Shown here in pieces: positions 9,211 through 18,925 of a stretch of 64,000 nucleotides of DNA. This DNA is from an uncultured Flavobacteriales bacterium. Lineage in GTDB: Bacteria > Bacteroidota > Bacteroidia > Flavobacteriales_D > Crocinitomicaceae. How positions within the stretch are numbered: the first letter of the stretch is position 1; each line of letters starts with the position of its first letter. Where the stretch lies: assembly GCA_903945495.1 (NCBI GenBank), contig CAJAVU010000107.1:1-64000 (forward strand), written 5' to 3'. A model generated the notes under the pieces. That model was not told the origin of the DNA. It saw nothing but the letters and a program-made list of their open reading frames with translations, and searched no databases. Both the position numbers and the translations under genes were made by a program.

Positions 9211-9837
9211 TTACAAACAATTTAGTTCTTTTAATATACTGGCTTGTTGTTGCACAAAACCAATTGTTACTTCAGCTGCTAGCGGAATACGCATCAAAAA
9301 AGGCACATTCGAATGATGCAAAATAAACGATTCTGTCGCTTTATTTTTATCGCCAACAAACACAAGTCCTTTAATCGCTATTCCACGATTCTGAAGAGCT
9401 TCAATAGTCAATATCGTGTGATTAATACTTCCAACGTAATGACGTGAAACGATAATTACTGGTAAGTCCCACTGTTTGAATGCGTCAATCAGTAAATCCG
9501 TGTCATTGATTGGAACCATCAAACCACCAGCGCCTTCTACCAACAAATTTCGATTGGTATCTGGAAGTGTTAATTCAGAAAGTTGAAGGTGAACACCGTC
9601 AATTGCCGCTGAAGCATGTGGAGACAAGGGTTCTGTGAGTCGATAACGTTCCGATAAAATGTGAACATTGTCATTGGTCAAACGGTCAATTTTGTGACTA
9701 TCCGAATTTTCTAATTCACCTGACTGAATTGGTTTCCAATAATCCGCTTCCAAGGCTTGCGCAATAATTGCACTGACCACTGTTTTGCCGACGTCCGTCC
9801 CAATTCCTGTTACAACATATCGCTTCTGTTCTCCCAT
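9211..9837 (-). CDS. bioD: Dethiobiotin synthetase
   Basis: This 208-residue BioD closes the ureido ring of dethiobiotin from diaminopelargonate, CO2 and ATP. The P-loop is GIGTDVGKTVVSA at the N-terminus. The substrate region has KPIQSG, and VEGAGGLMVPI is the typical Mg/ATP-site block. It is the first gene of the bioD-bioA operon, with a TATCTTTG promoter box 19 bases upstream of the ATG. Its length is normal for the family. Confidence 0.94.
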   Translation of the reverse strand: MGEQKRYVVTGIGTDVGKTVVSAIIAQALEADYWKPIQSGELENSDSHKIDRLTNDNVHILSERYRLTEPLSPHASAAIDGVHLQLSELTLPDTNRNLLVEGAGGLMVPINDTDLLIDAFKQWDLPVIIVSRHYVGSINHTILTIEALQNRGIAIKGLVFVGDKNKATESFILHHSNVPFLMRIPLAAEVTIGFVQQQASILKELNCL

Positions 9838-9856
9838 CGTCGCTTCTTTTGAGCCT

Positions 9857-9864
9857 CAAAGATA
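9857..9864 (-). promoter_or_regulatory. -7 promoter box of bioD-bioA
   Basis: TATCTTTG on the minus strand is an exact TAnnTTTG match, with 19 bases between it and the bioD ATG at 9837. No BirA-type operator is recognisable. Confidence 0.55.
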
Positions 9865-9912
9865 TTTCAAACGCAGTGAAATCTGCGCTTCATTGGCGAT
9901 TATGTGAAGATT

Positions 9913-10446
9913 TTATTTTTCAAAAAACGTTTTCAGCGGTTTATCCTTTACATAAACTTCTTCTAGACGACATTCCCCATCCAACACACGAATCGTTGCA
10001 TAGGTTTTATCGACATCATTTTCAGCGATATTCGTCAATAACTTTTCAGCATCCACGGCCTTGTTTTCATTGATGAAATACTTCCCTATGTTTTCAATAG
10101 CGATTACACATTTATCGTCGAAGACATAATTCACCTTACACTTGATATAATCACTGTGTTTTGGCTGTTGCTTCGTCACCATTGAGAAATGCGAAAATCC
10201 TGTTGCGTCTTTTTCAAGCACCACAAAACCTTCGTCACCATCTTTAAATCCTTTTTCACACGGTGAATCGAAATCATAATTCAAGCGAATGTATTTTCCG
10301 CGGAAAGGATCAAATGGATCGTAGCCTTCGAGTCGCAATTTGTGTTGGTGACCATTTTCTAGAATAGATTCTGAATTGAAAATGATATAAAATGGCACTA
10401 AAACAAGTAAAAGTGCAAAAGAAATGAAGATCAGTTTTTTATTCAT
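9913..10446 (-). CDS. GDYXXLXY-family membrane-anchored protein
   Basis: This 177-residue protein has one N-terminal membrane segment (about residues 4-24). The following region (LEGYDPFDPFRGKYIRLNYDF) resembles the GDYXXLXY domain, named for a motif that here reads RGKYIRLNY. Proteins of this family commonly sit beside DUF2157/DUF4401 membrane proteins, as here, with the DUF2157 gene 50 bases upstream on the same strand. The function is unknown, and the domain is presumably outside the cytoplasmic membrane. The family assignment rests on motif recall and neighbourhood. Confidence 0.78.
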   Translation of the reverse strand: MNKKLIFISFALLLVLVPFYIIFNSESILENGHQHKLRLEGYDPFDPFRGKYIRLNYDFDSPCEKGFKDGDEGFVVLEKDATGFSHFSMVTKQQPKHSDYIKCKVNYVFDDKCVIAIENIGKYFINENKAVDAEKLLTNIAENDVDKTYATIRVLDGECRLEEVYVKDKPLKTFFEK

Positions 10447-10496
10447 ACTGCGCTAATTTGTTGTTTGTAATCGTTAGAATTGAAGTCCAATTAAAC

Positions 10497-11837
10497 TTAT
10501 TTTTCAAATGAATCCTGCGACGATTTGTGAATCAATAAAAAGATGAATCCAACTCCAATAAAGAATAAACCTTTCAACCAAAAGGCAATATCCATGTCAA
10601 AATAGCGGACCCACATTAGATTCGAAAGGATGAACAAACCGTAAAACATGTACAATACATTTTTGTAACGATTTCCTTTTATCAATCCATTGATTCCAAA
10701 ACCTAGAACATAGAAATTCGTTAACAAGAACCCCAACCACATCAAATCGACATAGTCAAGAATGTTTAAGTAATGAATACCGAATAAAAGAACAATTAAA
10801 AACGGCATCACGACAATGTAACGATTTAATTCTTTTCCTTTTAGACGTTGTCTTACGGCCAAAATAGTTAGTCCCACCATTAACAAAAAGCCAGAGAAAT
10901 AGAAAAAGAGTTGTTCATTTGTCCACGTTCCCATTTCACGAATATCATTTGATCCAAATACTAAAGGATAAATTTCATCGAGCGTTAAATAGGTCAATGT
11001 ATAAAACAACACAAATAAGGAAATCGTTTGAAACGGGCGACCTAAACTACTAATGTTTCCATTGTAATATTTCTTTCCGAGCAAATAATAGCCAACAACA
11101 ATCGCCGTTGTCCACCACAAATAACCTGATTTCACGGCAAACGGCATTCCGATTAAGAAAACCACACCTATTAGCCAACCTAAGAAAATAGAACGAAAAC
11201 CTTGTCTATCGGCGCTTTTATTCAACGTGATATAAAAATGTGGCAAAACAGCCAACAAGAAGAACCAGAAATACAGGTATTTATCGTTTAACGAAAAATC
11301 GGATGGTCCAAAGAGGCTAAATCCAAAATGAGGAATCAAAAATTTGGCTGCTAAGAGCAAATAAAAGAAGGCAATACCAGAAGCTCGTGCGATGTAAAAC
11401 AATGGAATTGTTAAACTCAACCAAACGATGATAAAACGATCAAAATCGCCATCCATTTGATAGGTTTGACTTACTAAGGCAATAGAAGCACCAACCATTA
11501 ACATCAAAAACAAGGAAGAAGCTTCTACCCAAGATGTGGAATGACGGTGTTTAAATAGCGCCAAATAGTAAACGAATATTCCAGCAATAACTGGGATAAA
11601 GCTCAAGGCTCCGCGTACATGTTTGGGAAAATCGTCCCAATTGTGAGAGATGATGGAAAAAACACCTGCAGAAATAAAAGTTGCACCAATTAATGCCGTG
11701 ATCACCAAGAATAATTTCCCGATTGCATTTGTTGACGTGTCTAGAAATTTCTGAATTTCTTTGTTTGCAACATTCGGTAAAACACCTTTTTTCTCTAAAG
11801 AATTTAACAAATTGGTTAAGGAAACATTATTCATCAT
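10497..11837 (-). CDS. DUF2157 polytopic membrane protein
   Basis: This 446-residue protein has a cytoplasmic-looking N-terminal 40 residues with helical repeats (LLNSLEKKGVL). About 12-14 hydrophobic membrane segments follow. The block ISHNWDDFPKHVRGALSF next to the first membrane helix is characteristic of DUF2157. It is probably co-transcribed with the downstream GDYXXLXY gene, a pairing seen in many bacteria. No catalytic motif is visible and the function is unknown. Confidence 0.8.
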   Translation of the reverse strand: MMNNVSLTNLLNSLEKKGVLPNVANKEIQKFLDTSTNAIGKLFLVITALIGATFISAGVFSIISHNWDDFPKHVRGALSFIPVIAGIFVYYLALFKHRHSTSWVEASSLFLMLMVGASIALVSQTYQMDGDFDRFIIVWLSLTIPLFYIARASGIAFFYLLLAAKFLIPHFGFSLFGPSDFSLNDKYLYFWFFLLAVLPHFYITLNKSADRQGFRSIFLGWLIGVVFLIGMPFAVKSGYLWWTTAIVVGYYLLGKKYYNGNISSLGRPFQTISLFVLFYTLTYLTLDEIYPLVFGSNDIREMGTWTNEQLFFYFSGFLLMVGLTILAVRQRLKGKELNRYIVVMPFLIVLLFGIHYLNILDYVDLMWLGFLLTNFYVLGFGINGLIKGNRYKNVLYMFYGLFILSNLMWVRYFDMDIAFWLKGLFFIGVGFIFLLIHKSSQDSFEK

Positions 11838-11918
11838 AGACCGTTTTTTTACATCAAATTAAACAATATGACGGAAAAGATAATCAGAATAATTTACCCA
11901 ACTAAGCTTGACTGAAAT

Positions 11919-14354
11919 TTAACTTCTCAATTGAGCTTGAAGTTTTCCTTCTAACTCAACACGAATTTTATCCATTACCGCATCAATTTGTTGATCTTTC
12001 AATGTTTGTTCGGCATCTTGGAAAATGAACGAAACCGCATACGATTTTTTGCCTTCTTCCAGATTTTTACCTTCGTAAACATCAAATAAACCAACTTCTT
12101 TCAACAGTTTTTTATCACATGCTTTCGCAATTACTTCAATTTCAGCGAATGTTGTTGAACTATTAAGCATCAAAGAGAAATCGCGACGAACAGCAAACGT
12201 TTTCGGTAATTCAGTGTATTTCACTTTCACGTATTGCAAGCACTCTAAAATCGCATCCCAATCTAAATCAGCGACGAATACATCTGATTTAATTCCGAAT
12301 TGTTTCTTCGCTGCATTGGTAATCCAACCGATTTCACCTACTTTTTTCTTCAAGACAGAAAGTTGCACTCCTTCTTGCAAAAGTGATGTTTTTAATGCCG
12401 ATTCAGAAAGCATACTTCCCAATCCTAAACGATTGAAAACTGCATTTACCAAGCCTTTGATTGTATAATAACTAACCGCTTCTTTACTTGAATTCCACGA
12501 TTCACGTTCTTTCTTACCCGAAACAGCAATCATCAATCGTTTGTTTTCAGCATAACCACTTTCATATTTGTGGTAAGTTTTACCAAATTCAAAGATTTTC
12601 AAATCTGCATTCTGACGGTTTTGATTGTGCTCAATAACTTCCAACGCATTGAACAACAAACTTTGACGCATCACATCCAACTCTTGACTCAAAGGATTCA
12701 ACATTGGAACATTGCGCTCAGATTTCAAGGTTTCCCCACCCAATTTCTCAACGTACGCTGATGAAGTCAAGGAGTTATTTAATGTTTCAATGTAGCCTTT
12801 TCCAACTAACATTTCAGAAATTACCGTTTGAACTTTTTCAATATTTGGTTTAGGGAAAACACCAATCGATGTGTTCAATTTCTCTGGCAACGGAACATTG
12901 TTGAAGCCGTAAATACGCAACACTTCTTCTACAACATCTGCTTCACGCGTAACATCAACACGATAAGCTGGAATTTCCAATTGTGCAATTCCATTTTCTT
13001 CCGAACGAACGTGAATATCCAAGCTGTTCAAAATGGATTTAATATCATTTTCACTAATTGTTGAACCAATCAAACGGTTACAACGCTCGTAGCTAAATTC
13101 AACTAGTTTGTTTTCAATTTTTGATGGATAGGTTTCCGAAATTTCCATTGCGACTTCACCTCCAGCAACTTCTTGAATCAACAAAGCAGCGCGTTTCAAA
13201 GCATATTCTGTTAGATTTGGATCTACTCCACGTTCAAAACGGAAACTTGCATCCGTATTCAATCCATGGAATTTTGCTGTTTTACGCACAGAAACAGGAT
13301 TGAAATAAGCCGATTCCAAGAAAACTTCTGTTGTATCGTCTTTGATGCCTGATTGTGAACCTCCGAAAACACCGGCAATACACAAATTCTCCGCACCATT
13401 TGTAATCATTAAATTTTCACTAGAAAGTTCACGTGTTACATTGTCTAAGGTTTCAAATTTCGCCCCTTGATCTGCGGTTTTCACAACGATTGAACCTTTC
13501 ACTGCACGTGTATCAAACGCATGCAATGGCGTTCCCAATTCGCGCATCACAAAATTAGTCACATCCACTACATTGTTAATTGGTGATAATCCAACTGCGC
13601 GCAAACTATTTTGCAACCATGCTGGTGACGGTTTGATAGAAACACCTTTGAACGAAAGTCCTAAATAACGTGGACACAACTCTGTATTTTCAACTGAAAC
13701 GGAAATTTTCAAATCCGTTGAGTTCACTTTAAACGCTTCAACTGAAGGTAAATTCAATTGTAAATTTGCGTTATTATGGTAATTCAAATAGGCAATTAAA
13801 TCACGCGCAACACCAATGTGTCCCATTGCATCTGCGCGATTTGGTGTCAAACCGATTTCTATTTGGTAATCATCTTCTAATTCAAACAACTTTGCAGCTG
13901 GTGTTCCAACAGGCGTTGCTGGGTCCAATACCAAAATTCCTGCGTGCGATTCGCCTAAACCAAGTTCATCTTCAGCGCACAACATTCCACATGATTCTAC
14001 TCCACGAATTTTTGAAACTTTGATTTTAAGTGGTTCTTCAGGACTAGGGTACAAGGTACATCCAACAGTTGCCAAAATCACTTTTTGTCCTGCTGCCACA
14101 TTTGGTGCACCACAAACAACCTGAATTGGTTCAGCTCCAATTGTTACTGTCGTAACTTTCAATTTATCAGCATCAGGATGTTTTTCACATGTCAACACTT
14201 CCGCAACAACAACGCCTTCCAATCCACCTTTCACCGCTTCAATCTTTTCCACACTTTCCACTTCCAACCCTGTTTCGGTTAGAATTTTCCCCATTTCTTC
14301 AGCGGTAAGATCTGTATTCACATACTTTTTCAACCAATTGTAAGATACTTTCAT
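11919..14354 (-). CDS. pheT: Phenylalanine--tRNA ligase beta subunit
   Basis: This 811-residue PheT is full length. Domains in order are an EMAP-like tRNA-binding fold (about 40-155, with KHPDADKLKV), the B3/B4 editing domain (about 215-390), B5 (about 410-480, with TREADVVEEVLRIYGF), a class II synthetase-like core, and the C-terminal FDX-ACB anticodon-binding domain (about 715-808, starting TELPKTFAVRRDFSL). It forms the alpha2-beta2 enzyme with PheS, whose gene is not in this window. The gene stands alone here. Confidence 0.97.
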   Translation of the reverse strand: MKVSYNWLKKYVNTDLTAEEMGKILTETGLEVESVEKIEAVKGGLEGVVVAEVLTCEKHPDADKLKVTTVTIGAEPIQVVCGAPNVAAGQKVILATVGCTLYPSPEEPLKIKVSKIRGVESCGMLCAEDELGLGESHAGILVLDPATPVGTPAAKLFELEDDYQIEIGLTPNRADAMGHIGVARDLIAYLNYHNNANLQLNLPSVEAFKVNSTDLKISVSVENTELCPRYLGLSFKGVSIKPSPAWLQNSLRAVGLSPINNVVDVTNFVMRELGTPLHAFDTRAVKGSIVVKTADQGAKFETLDNVTRELSSENLMITNGAENLCIAGVFGGSQSGIKDDTTEVFLESAYFNPVSVRKTAKFHGLNTDASFRFERGVDPNLTEYALKRAALLIQEVAGGEVAMEISETYPSKIENKLVEFSYERCNRLIGSTISENDIKSILNSLDIHVRSEENGIAQLEIPAYRVDVTREADVVEEVLRIYGFNNVPLPEKLNTSIGVFPKPNIEKVQTVISEMLVGKGYIETLNNSLTSSAYVEKLGGETLKSERNVPMLNPLSQELDVMRQSLLFNALEVIEHNQNRQNADLKIFEFGKTYHKYESGYAENKRLMIAVSGKKERESWNSSKEAVSYYTIKGLVNAVFNRLGLGSMLSESALKTSLLQEGVQLSVLKKKVGEIGWITNAAKKQFGIKSDVFVADLDWDAILECLQYVKVKYTELPKTFAVRRDFSLMLNSSTTFAEIEVIAKACDKKLLKEVGLFDVYEGKNLEEGKKSYAVSFIFQDAEQTLKDQQIDAVMDKIRVELEGKLQAQLRS

Positions 14355-14376
14355 TGTTTGCTTTTAAATTGAACTG

Positions 14377-14384
14377 CGAATTTA
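14377..14384 (-). promoter_or_regulatory. Possible variant -7 box of pheT
   Basis: TAAATTCG on the minus strand, 22 bases upstream of the pheT ATG, differs from TAnnTTTG at one position (TTCG). The same variant precedes several other genes in this window. Confidence 0.3.
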
Positions 14385-14560
14385 ATGATTCTCTAGCAGA
14401 AGTAAAAGTTCCAACTCAGAAGAAAGTGTTTAGAATTTGTTTTAAGAAATTTGAACGTCCAAAAAATACAAGTTTAGCAGTTCTGTGGAGTTTCGTTCTT
14501 TTTAGCACTAAGGAAGAAGACTCAAACAAAGAAACATGATAATTCTCATAAGACACTAAT

Positions 14561-14620
14561 TTTAATCTCGCGGTGTTTGGTGCAGGCGAAAAACTTATTA
14601 GAAGGGAAAGGGGTATTTCC
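14561..14620 (-). pseudogene. Decayed copy of the 5' end of the adjacent lipoprotein gene
   Basis: This stretch repeats, on the same strand, the first about 68 bases of the lipoprotein gene (15173-15241): the segments around CTTCTAATAAG, TTCGCCTG and CCAAACACCGCGAGAT are shared. It begins right after that gene's stop codon. The start codon is lost, and 7 bases are missing between the CTTCTAATAAG and TTCGCCTG blocks, which shifts the frame. No longer reading frame follows. It looks like the leftover signal-peptide end of a tandem duplicate. Confidence 0.7.
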
Positions 14621-15241
14621 TTAATAGTTCATATTAAAAATTCCGTAACCTCCTGGTGATAGAAAAATGCTGTCCTTAAAATTTGTAATAATTCCATTTC
14701 TATTTACTTTCCATTCATAAAAAGTCCAACCCTCAGGTACTTCAAAATAATCTGAAGAATTCGATGATATACAACCCATATACTCATTTGACCAAATGTG
14801 CCATTCGGTGTATGATTGCTTGGCCCTAAGATTCATAATATCACCAGGGCCTTCACAATTAATATTATTAATATTAAGATTCAAATACGCACACCCAGCA
14901 AATTCGAAGGTGAACGTTCCGTTAACATCATCAGGACTATCAAGGAATTGCAAAACTTTATTGGAGTAACACGAATGGGAAGGTCCAAAAAGCCGAATAC
15001 TATAGGTTCTAGAATTTTTCTGTTTTAAGGAAACAAATGCCTCTCCGTTGGCATCCAAGTTACCTGTTGCTTCAGTTTTATACAGTTTACCGACTTTGCC
15101 TGTTCGTCTAGAAAGAACCTCGTATTGCAAACCTTCATAGCCTTCACCGGTTACAGCATTGCGTCCTATGATTTTTATCTCGCGGTGTTTGGTACAGGCG
15201 AAAAGCGAAAGACTTATTAGAAGGAAAAAGAGGTGTTTCAT
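14621..15241 (-). CDS. Predicted lipoprotein of unknown function
   Basis: This 206-residue protein has a lipoprotein signal with lipobox LFAC (MKHLFFLLISLSLFACTKH), so it should be membrane-anchored. The next 70 residues (IKIIGRNAVTGEGYEGLQYEV... LDANGEAFVSLKQ) resemble a beta-sandwich of the carboxypeptidase-regulatory or SusF-like kind. The rest has several Trp and Tyr residues (WHIWSNEYMGC, GWTFYEWKV). I recognise no specific family. A decayed copy of its first about 20 codons lies directly downstream, and a TATATTTG box lies 26 bases upstream of the ATG. Confidence 0.7.
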   Translation of the reverse strand: MKHLFFLLISLSLFACTKHREIKIIGRNAVTGEGYEGLQYEVLSRRTGKVGKLYKTEATGNLDANGEAFVSLKQKNSRTYSIRLFGPSHSCYSNKVLQFLDSPDDVNGTFTFEFAGCAYLNLNINNINCEGPGDIMNLRAKQSYTEWHIWSNEYMGCISSNSSDYFEVPEGWTFYEWKVNRNGIITNFKDSIFLSPGGYGIFNMNY

Positions 15242-15267
15242 TGCAGGTTGTAATTAAAGGAACTAAT

Positions 15268-15275
15268 CAAATATA
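15268..15275 (-). promoter_or_regulatory. -7 promoter box of the lipoprotein gene
   Basis: TATATTTG on the minus strand is an exact TAnnTTTG match, 26 bases upstream of the ATG at 15241. The rest of the 288-base gap to 15530 should also hold the TonB-receptor promoter; a near match, TATATTTA, lies at 15466-15473. Nothing else was recognised there. Confidence 0.5.
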
Positions 15276-15529
15276 CACCTTTTCAATTATAGTTCATTCT
15301 TTTGAGAATTCGAACATTTTAAAAATTAATTCCATGGAATGATTGAATGGTCAAATCGACAAATCATCATTTTCGAAGGTAAGCGTAAAGCTAAAACTTT
15401 AAAACACCTACTATTAAAGAAATAATAATTTTTGGCAATGAACTAAAATCAACTTATGATGTTTGTATATTTACGTGTTCTTTTTAGAAACTATTTTTTT
15501 GCACACATCTTCTTGATCTATTATACGTT

Positions 15530-17926
15530 ATGCGCTTATTACTATTGTTTTTTATCTTCTTTACAAGTTTCGCATCGCTTGCTCAACAAAAAAGCACGAT
15601 TAGTGGTTATCTCACGGATGCGAAAAGCGGCGAGGCACTAATTGGAGCAAAGGTATATATTCCTTCTTTAAAAGTGGGAGCAGAAACGAATACGTATGGG
15701 TTTTACTCATTAACAGTCGAAAAAGGCATTTACACCATCGAATTTCGATTTAGCGGAATGTCAAACTATTCGAAAGAGTTTGATTTAAGTCAAGATGTGA
15801 GTTTCAATTATGAAATGGGTTCAACCGAAAAACAATTGCAAGAGGTAGTTATAAGCGCAAAAAAAGGCGAGAATATTAATTCAACCAAAATTGGACAGAT
15901 AGAATTGGATGTTGAAAAAATCAAAACACTTCCAGCATTTATGGGAGAAGTTGATATCATCAAAACGATTCAATTGTTACCTGGTGTTTCTTCTGTTTCG
16001 GAAGGTGGACAAGGATTTTATGTTCGAGGTGGTGGACCCGATCAAAATTTGGTTTTGTTGGATGAAGGAGTTGTTTACAATGCCGCTCATTTGTTTGGTT
16101 TCTTTTCTGTTTTCAATGCGGATGCCGTTAAAAGTGTTAATCTAATCAAAGGCGGAATGCCGGCCAATTACGGTGGTCGCATGGCTTCTGTTTTGGAGGT
16201 AAACATGAATGAAGGAAACAACAAGAAATTCAAAGTCAAAGGTGGATTGGGCGTAATTTCTTCCCGTATCACAGTTGAAGGTCCGCTCAAAAAAGACAAA
16301 GGTTCGTTTATTGTTTCGGGTAGAAGAACGTATATTGATTTAATCATGAAAGCAGCTATTCCGGACTCATCACCTTTTGCTGGTTCGGGTTATTATTTCT
16401 ACGATTTGAACCTGAAATTAAATTATCGTCTTGGACCAAAAGACCGCATTTTCTTGAGTGGATATTACGGAAAAGATCAATTTACCTTTGGTAGTAAAGA
16501 AGATGATTTTAAGGTTGAAATGCCGTGGGGAAATGGAATTGCAGCATTTCGTTGGAATCACCAATTTTCGAACAAGTTGTTTATGAATGTGATTACAACC
16601 TTTTCGGATTATCAATTTAGTTTTGGTTCGGCTCAGGATGAATTTCAAATAAAATTAAAATCGGGCGTGCGTGATTTAACTGGTAAAGTTGATTTTTCCT
16701 ATTATCCATCTACACGCCACAAAGTGAAATTTGGAGTTGAGACGGTTTACCATACGTTTAATCCTTCGAGTGTTTCTGCTCAATCGCAAGATGTTGTTTT
16801 TGATACTGGCACGCCTGAAATGCTCTATTCATTCGAAAGTGCCATCTATGCCATGGACGAATTTGATGTGACTGAAAAACTTAAAATCAATGCTGGGTTG
16901 CGCTATAGTATGTTTCAACATGTTGGTCCATTTACGCGTTACGTAAATGGCGATATTAGTACGCCAGACACTTCATTTACGTATTCTAATGGAGATATCG
17001 TAAAATTTTATGATGGTTTAGAACCGCGTTTTTCGGGTCGTTGGTTGTTAAATGATAATAATTCTATCAAATTCGGTTACTCATACAATTATCAATATGT
17101 TCACTTAACTTCATTGAGTGCGGTTTCGTTACCAACAGACATTTGGTATCCTTCAACGGACAAAGCGAAGCCACAAAAAGGTTGGCAAGGAACGGTGGGT
17201 TATTTCCGAAATTTCTTCAAGAACCAATATGAAGGTTCAGTTGAAGTGTATTACAAAGGAATGAAAAACCTCATCGAATTCAAGGAAGGTGCTTTACCTG
17301 GTGATAATTTGAATGACAACACAGATAACTTATTGGTTTTTGGAGAAGGCTGGGCGTATGGAATCGAGTTTTTCTTTAAGAAATCAGTTGGGAAACTAAC
17401 GGGTTGGATTGGTTACACGTGGGCAAAAACTGAACGCAAATTTCCAGACTTGAATAACGGAAATGTATTTCCAGCAAAGTATGATCGTCGCCATGATTTA
17501 ACAGTTGTCGCTGGTTATAAATTGAATGATCGATTAACTTTTGGCGCATCATTTATCTATGCAACGGGAAATACCTTAACGCTTCCATCGTCATGGTATG
17601 TGCAAGAACAAAATTTGTTGTTCAACTATGGAGCTCGCAACTCAACGCGTATGGCACCTTATCATCGTTTAGATTTATCTGTGACACTTTATGACAAAGC
17701 ATTTAAGAAAAAATATGACGAAGTAACTGGAGAAACCATTCAGGTAAAGAAAAACTTTAGAAGCAATTGGTCACTTTCATGTTACAACGTTTACAACAGA
17801 GCAAATCCATTCTTCTTGTATGTTGATAATGATGGAGATTTCTTAAAAGGTGATTTTAAAATTACGGTTAAACAAGTTACATTATTCCCGATTATCCCGA
17901 GTTTGACGTGGAACTTTGAGTTTTGA
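15530..17926 (+). CDS. TonB-dependent outer-membrane receptor
   Basis: This 798-residue receptor has a signal peptide (RLLLLFFIFFTSFASLAQQ). A carboxypeptidase-regulatory-like beta-sandwich follows (about 22-100, ISGYLTDAKSGEALIGAKV), then the plug (about 110-230, with GVSSVSEGGQGFYVRGGGPDQNLVLLDE). The remainder is a beta-barrel ending in the aromatic residue expected for outer-membrane insertion (TWNFEF). It imports a substrate by TonB energy; the substrate is unknown. The next gene encodes a DUF4249 lipoprotein, a pairing widespread in Bacteroidota. The protein is shorter than SusC types and lacks a SusD partner, so polysaccharide uptake is not indicated. Confidence 0.93.
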   Translation: MRLLLLFFIFFTSFASLAQQKSTISGYLTDAKSGEALIGAKVYIPSLKVGAETNTYGFYSLTVEKGIYTIEFRFSGMSNYSKEFDLSQDVSFNYEMGSTEKQLQEVVISAKKGENINSTKIGQIELDVEKIKTLPAFMGEVDIIKTIQLLPGVSSVSEGGQGFYVRGGGPDQNLVLLDEGVVYNAAHLFGFFSVFNADAVKSVNLIKGGMPANYGGRMASVLEVNMNEGNNKKFKVKGGLGVISSRITVEGPLKKDKGSFIVSGRRTYIDLIMKAAIPDSSPFAGSGYYFYDLNLKLNYRLGPKDRIFLSGYYGKDQFTFGSKEDDFKVEMPWGNGIAAFRWNHQFSNKLFMNVITTFSDYQFSFGSAQDEFQIKLKSGVRDLTGKVDFSYYPSTRHKVKFGVETVYHTFNPSSVSAQSQDVVFDTGTPEMLYSFESAIYAMDEFDVTEKLKINAGLRYSMFQHVGPFTRYVNGDISTPDTSFTYSNGDIVKFYDGLEPRFSGRWLLNDNNSIKFGYSYNYQYVHLTSLSAVSLPTDIWYPSTDKAKPQKGWQGTVGYFRNFFKNQYEGSVEVYYKGMKNLIEFKEGALPGDNLNDNTDNLLVFGEGWAYGIEFFFKKSVGKLTGWIGYTWAKTERKFPDLNNGNVFPAKYDRRHDLTVVAGYKLNDRLTFGASFIYATGNTLTLPSSWYVQEQNLLFNYGARNSTRMAPYHRLDLSVTLYDKAFKKKYDEVTGETIQVKKNFRSNWSLSCYNVYNRANPFFLYVDNDGDFLKGDFKITVKQVTLFPIIPSLTWNFEF

Positions 17927-17970
17927 TGTATTATTAAACCACATAGACACATAGAAAATACTAAATAACA

Positions 17971-18924
17971 ATGAAAAAGTTACTTCCACTCTTAATCCTA
18001 ATATTTCCATTTCTTTTTTCCTGTTCGAAGGAAGTAAAAATTGACATTCCTGGTTATGAGGAACAATTATGCATCGATGGTTCCATTGAAACCGGAATGC
18101 CACCAATTGTGCTACTTTCAAAATCGCAGGACATTTATGCCCCTACCAATTTAGATGCATTTTTAAACAGTTTCATTTCAGGTGCCACAGTTACAGTTAG
18201 CAATGGAAGTAGTACAGTTGTGCTTGATGAAATTTGCACCGATAATTTACCTGCTGGGTCAGAGGAATTAGCTGCTCAACTTTTTGGAATTCCTGCTACA
18301 GAATTGGCAAACTACCATTTATGTGCCTATACTACTTTGAATACAAGTGTTTGGGGAGAAGTTGGGAAAACGTACTATTTAACTGTGAATTTTGAAGGTA
18401 AAACATATACTTCATCTACTCAAATTGTAACACCTACCAATTTAACGAGCTCCTTTTGGAAACCAGACGGTAATTCAACTGAATGGGGATATTCTTGGGC
18501 AAGCATTGCTGATCAAGCGAATCAATATGATGGCTACAAATGGGAAGTGAAACGTATTAACATCGGTATTGATGGTCAACCTAGAGATGCCTTTTTCACC
18601 AAAACGTACAACCCGTTTTTTGATGACGCGTTTTTTGATGGCTTAACGTTTGATTTCTTTTATGAAAACCCTATGAGTTGGGATGATCCTGCTATTCCTT
18701 CAGAAGGAAAAGGATTTTATCATTTAGGTGATTCTGTCGTGATTAAATTATCAAAAGTGGATGAAAAGTTGTTTAATTACTACGAAAAGAAATTTGCACA
18801 AATACAAACAGCTGGCAATCCTTTCGCGACCCCAACTAACATTCCTACTAACATAACCGGAGGAGCGCTAGGCGTTTGGGCAGGATTCTCTCCAACGTAC
18901 GATACACTATATTGTGTACAATAG
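17971..18924 (+). CDS. DUF4249 lipoprotein, partner of the TonB receptor
   Basis: This 317-residue protein has a lipoprotein signal with lipobox LFSC (FPFLFSCSKE). The sequence EVKIDIPGYEEQLCIDGSIETGMPPIVLLS is the typical opening of DUF4249 proteins. It is followed by beta-rich segments such as GKTYYLTVNFEGKTY. DUF4249 proteins are found beside TonB receptors in Bacteroidota and probably sit on the outer membrane as accessory binding proteins; this role is inference. The gene follows the receptor by 44 bases. Its stop lies one base from the stop of the convergent beta-barrel gene. Confidence 0.85.
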   Translation: MKKLLPLLILIFPFLFSCSKEVKIDIPGYEEQLCIDGSIETGMPPIVLLSKSQDIYAPTNLDAFLNSFISGATVTVSNGSSTVVLDEICTDNLPAGSEELAAQLFGIPATELANYHLCAYTTLNTSVWGEVGKTYYLTVNFEGKTYTSSTQIVTPTNLTSSFWKPDGNSTEWGYSWASIADQANQYDGYKWEVKRINIGIDGQPRDAFFTKTYNPFFDDAFFDGLTFDFFYENPMSWDDPAIPSEGKGFYHLGDSVVIKLSKVDEKLFNYYEKKFAQIQTAGNPFATPTNIPTNITGGALGVWAGFSPTYDTLYCVQ

Positions 18925-18925
18925 T

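Noticed and set aside
14354-14539. 61-residue plus-strand frame upstream of pheT
   Set aside because: It starts inside the pheT start codon on the other strand, has no promoter or recognisable domain, and runs into the decayed lipoprotein copy; chance frame.
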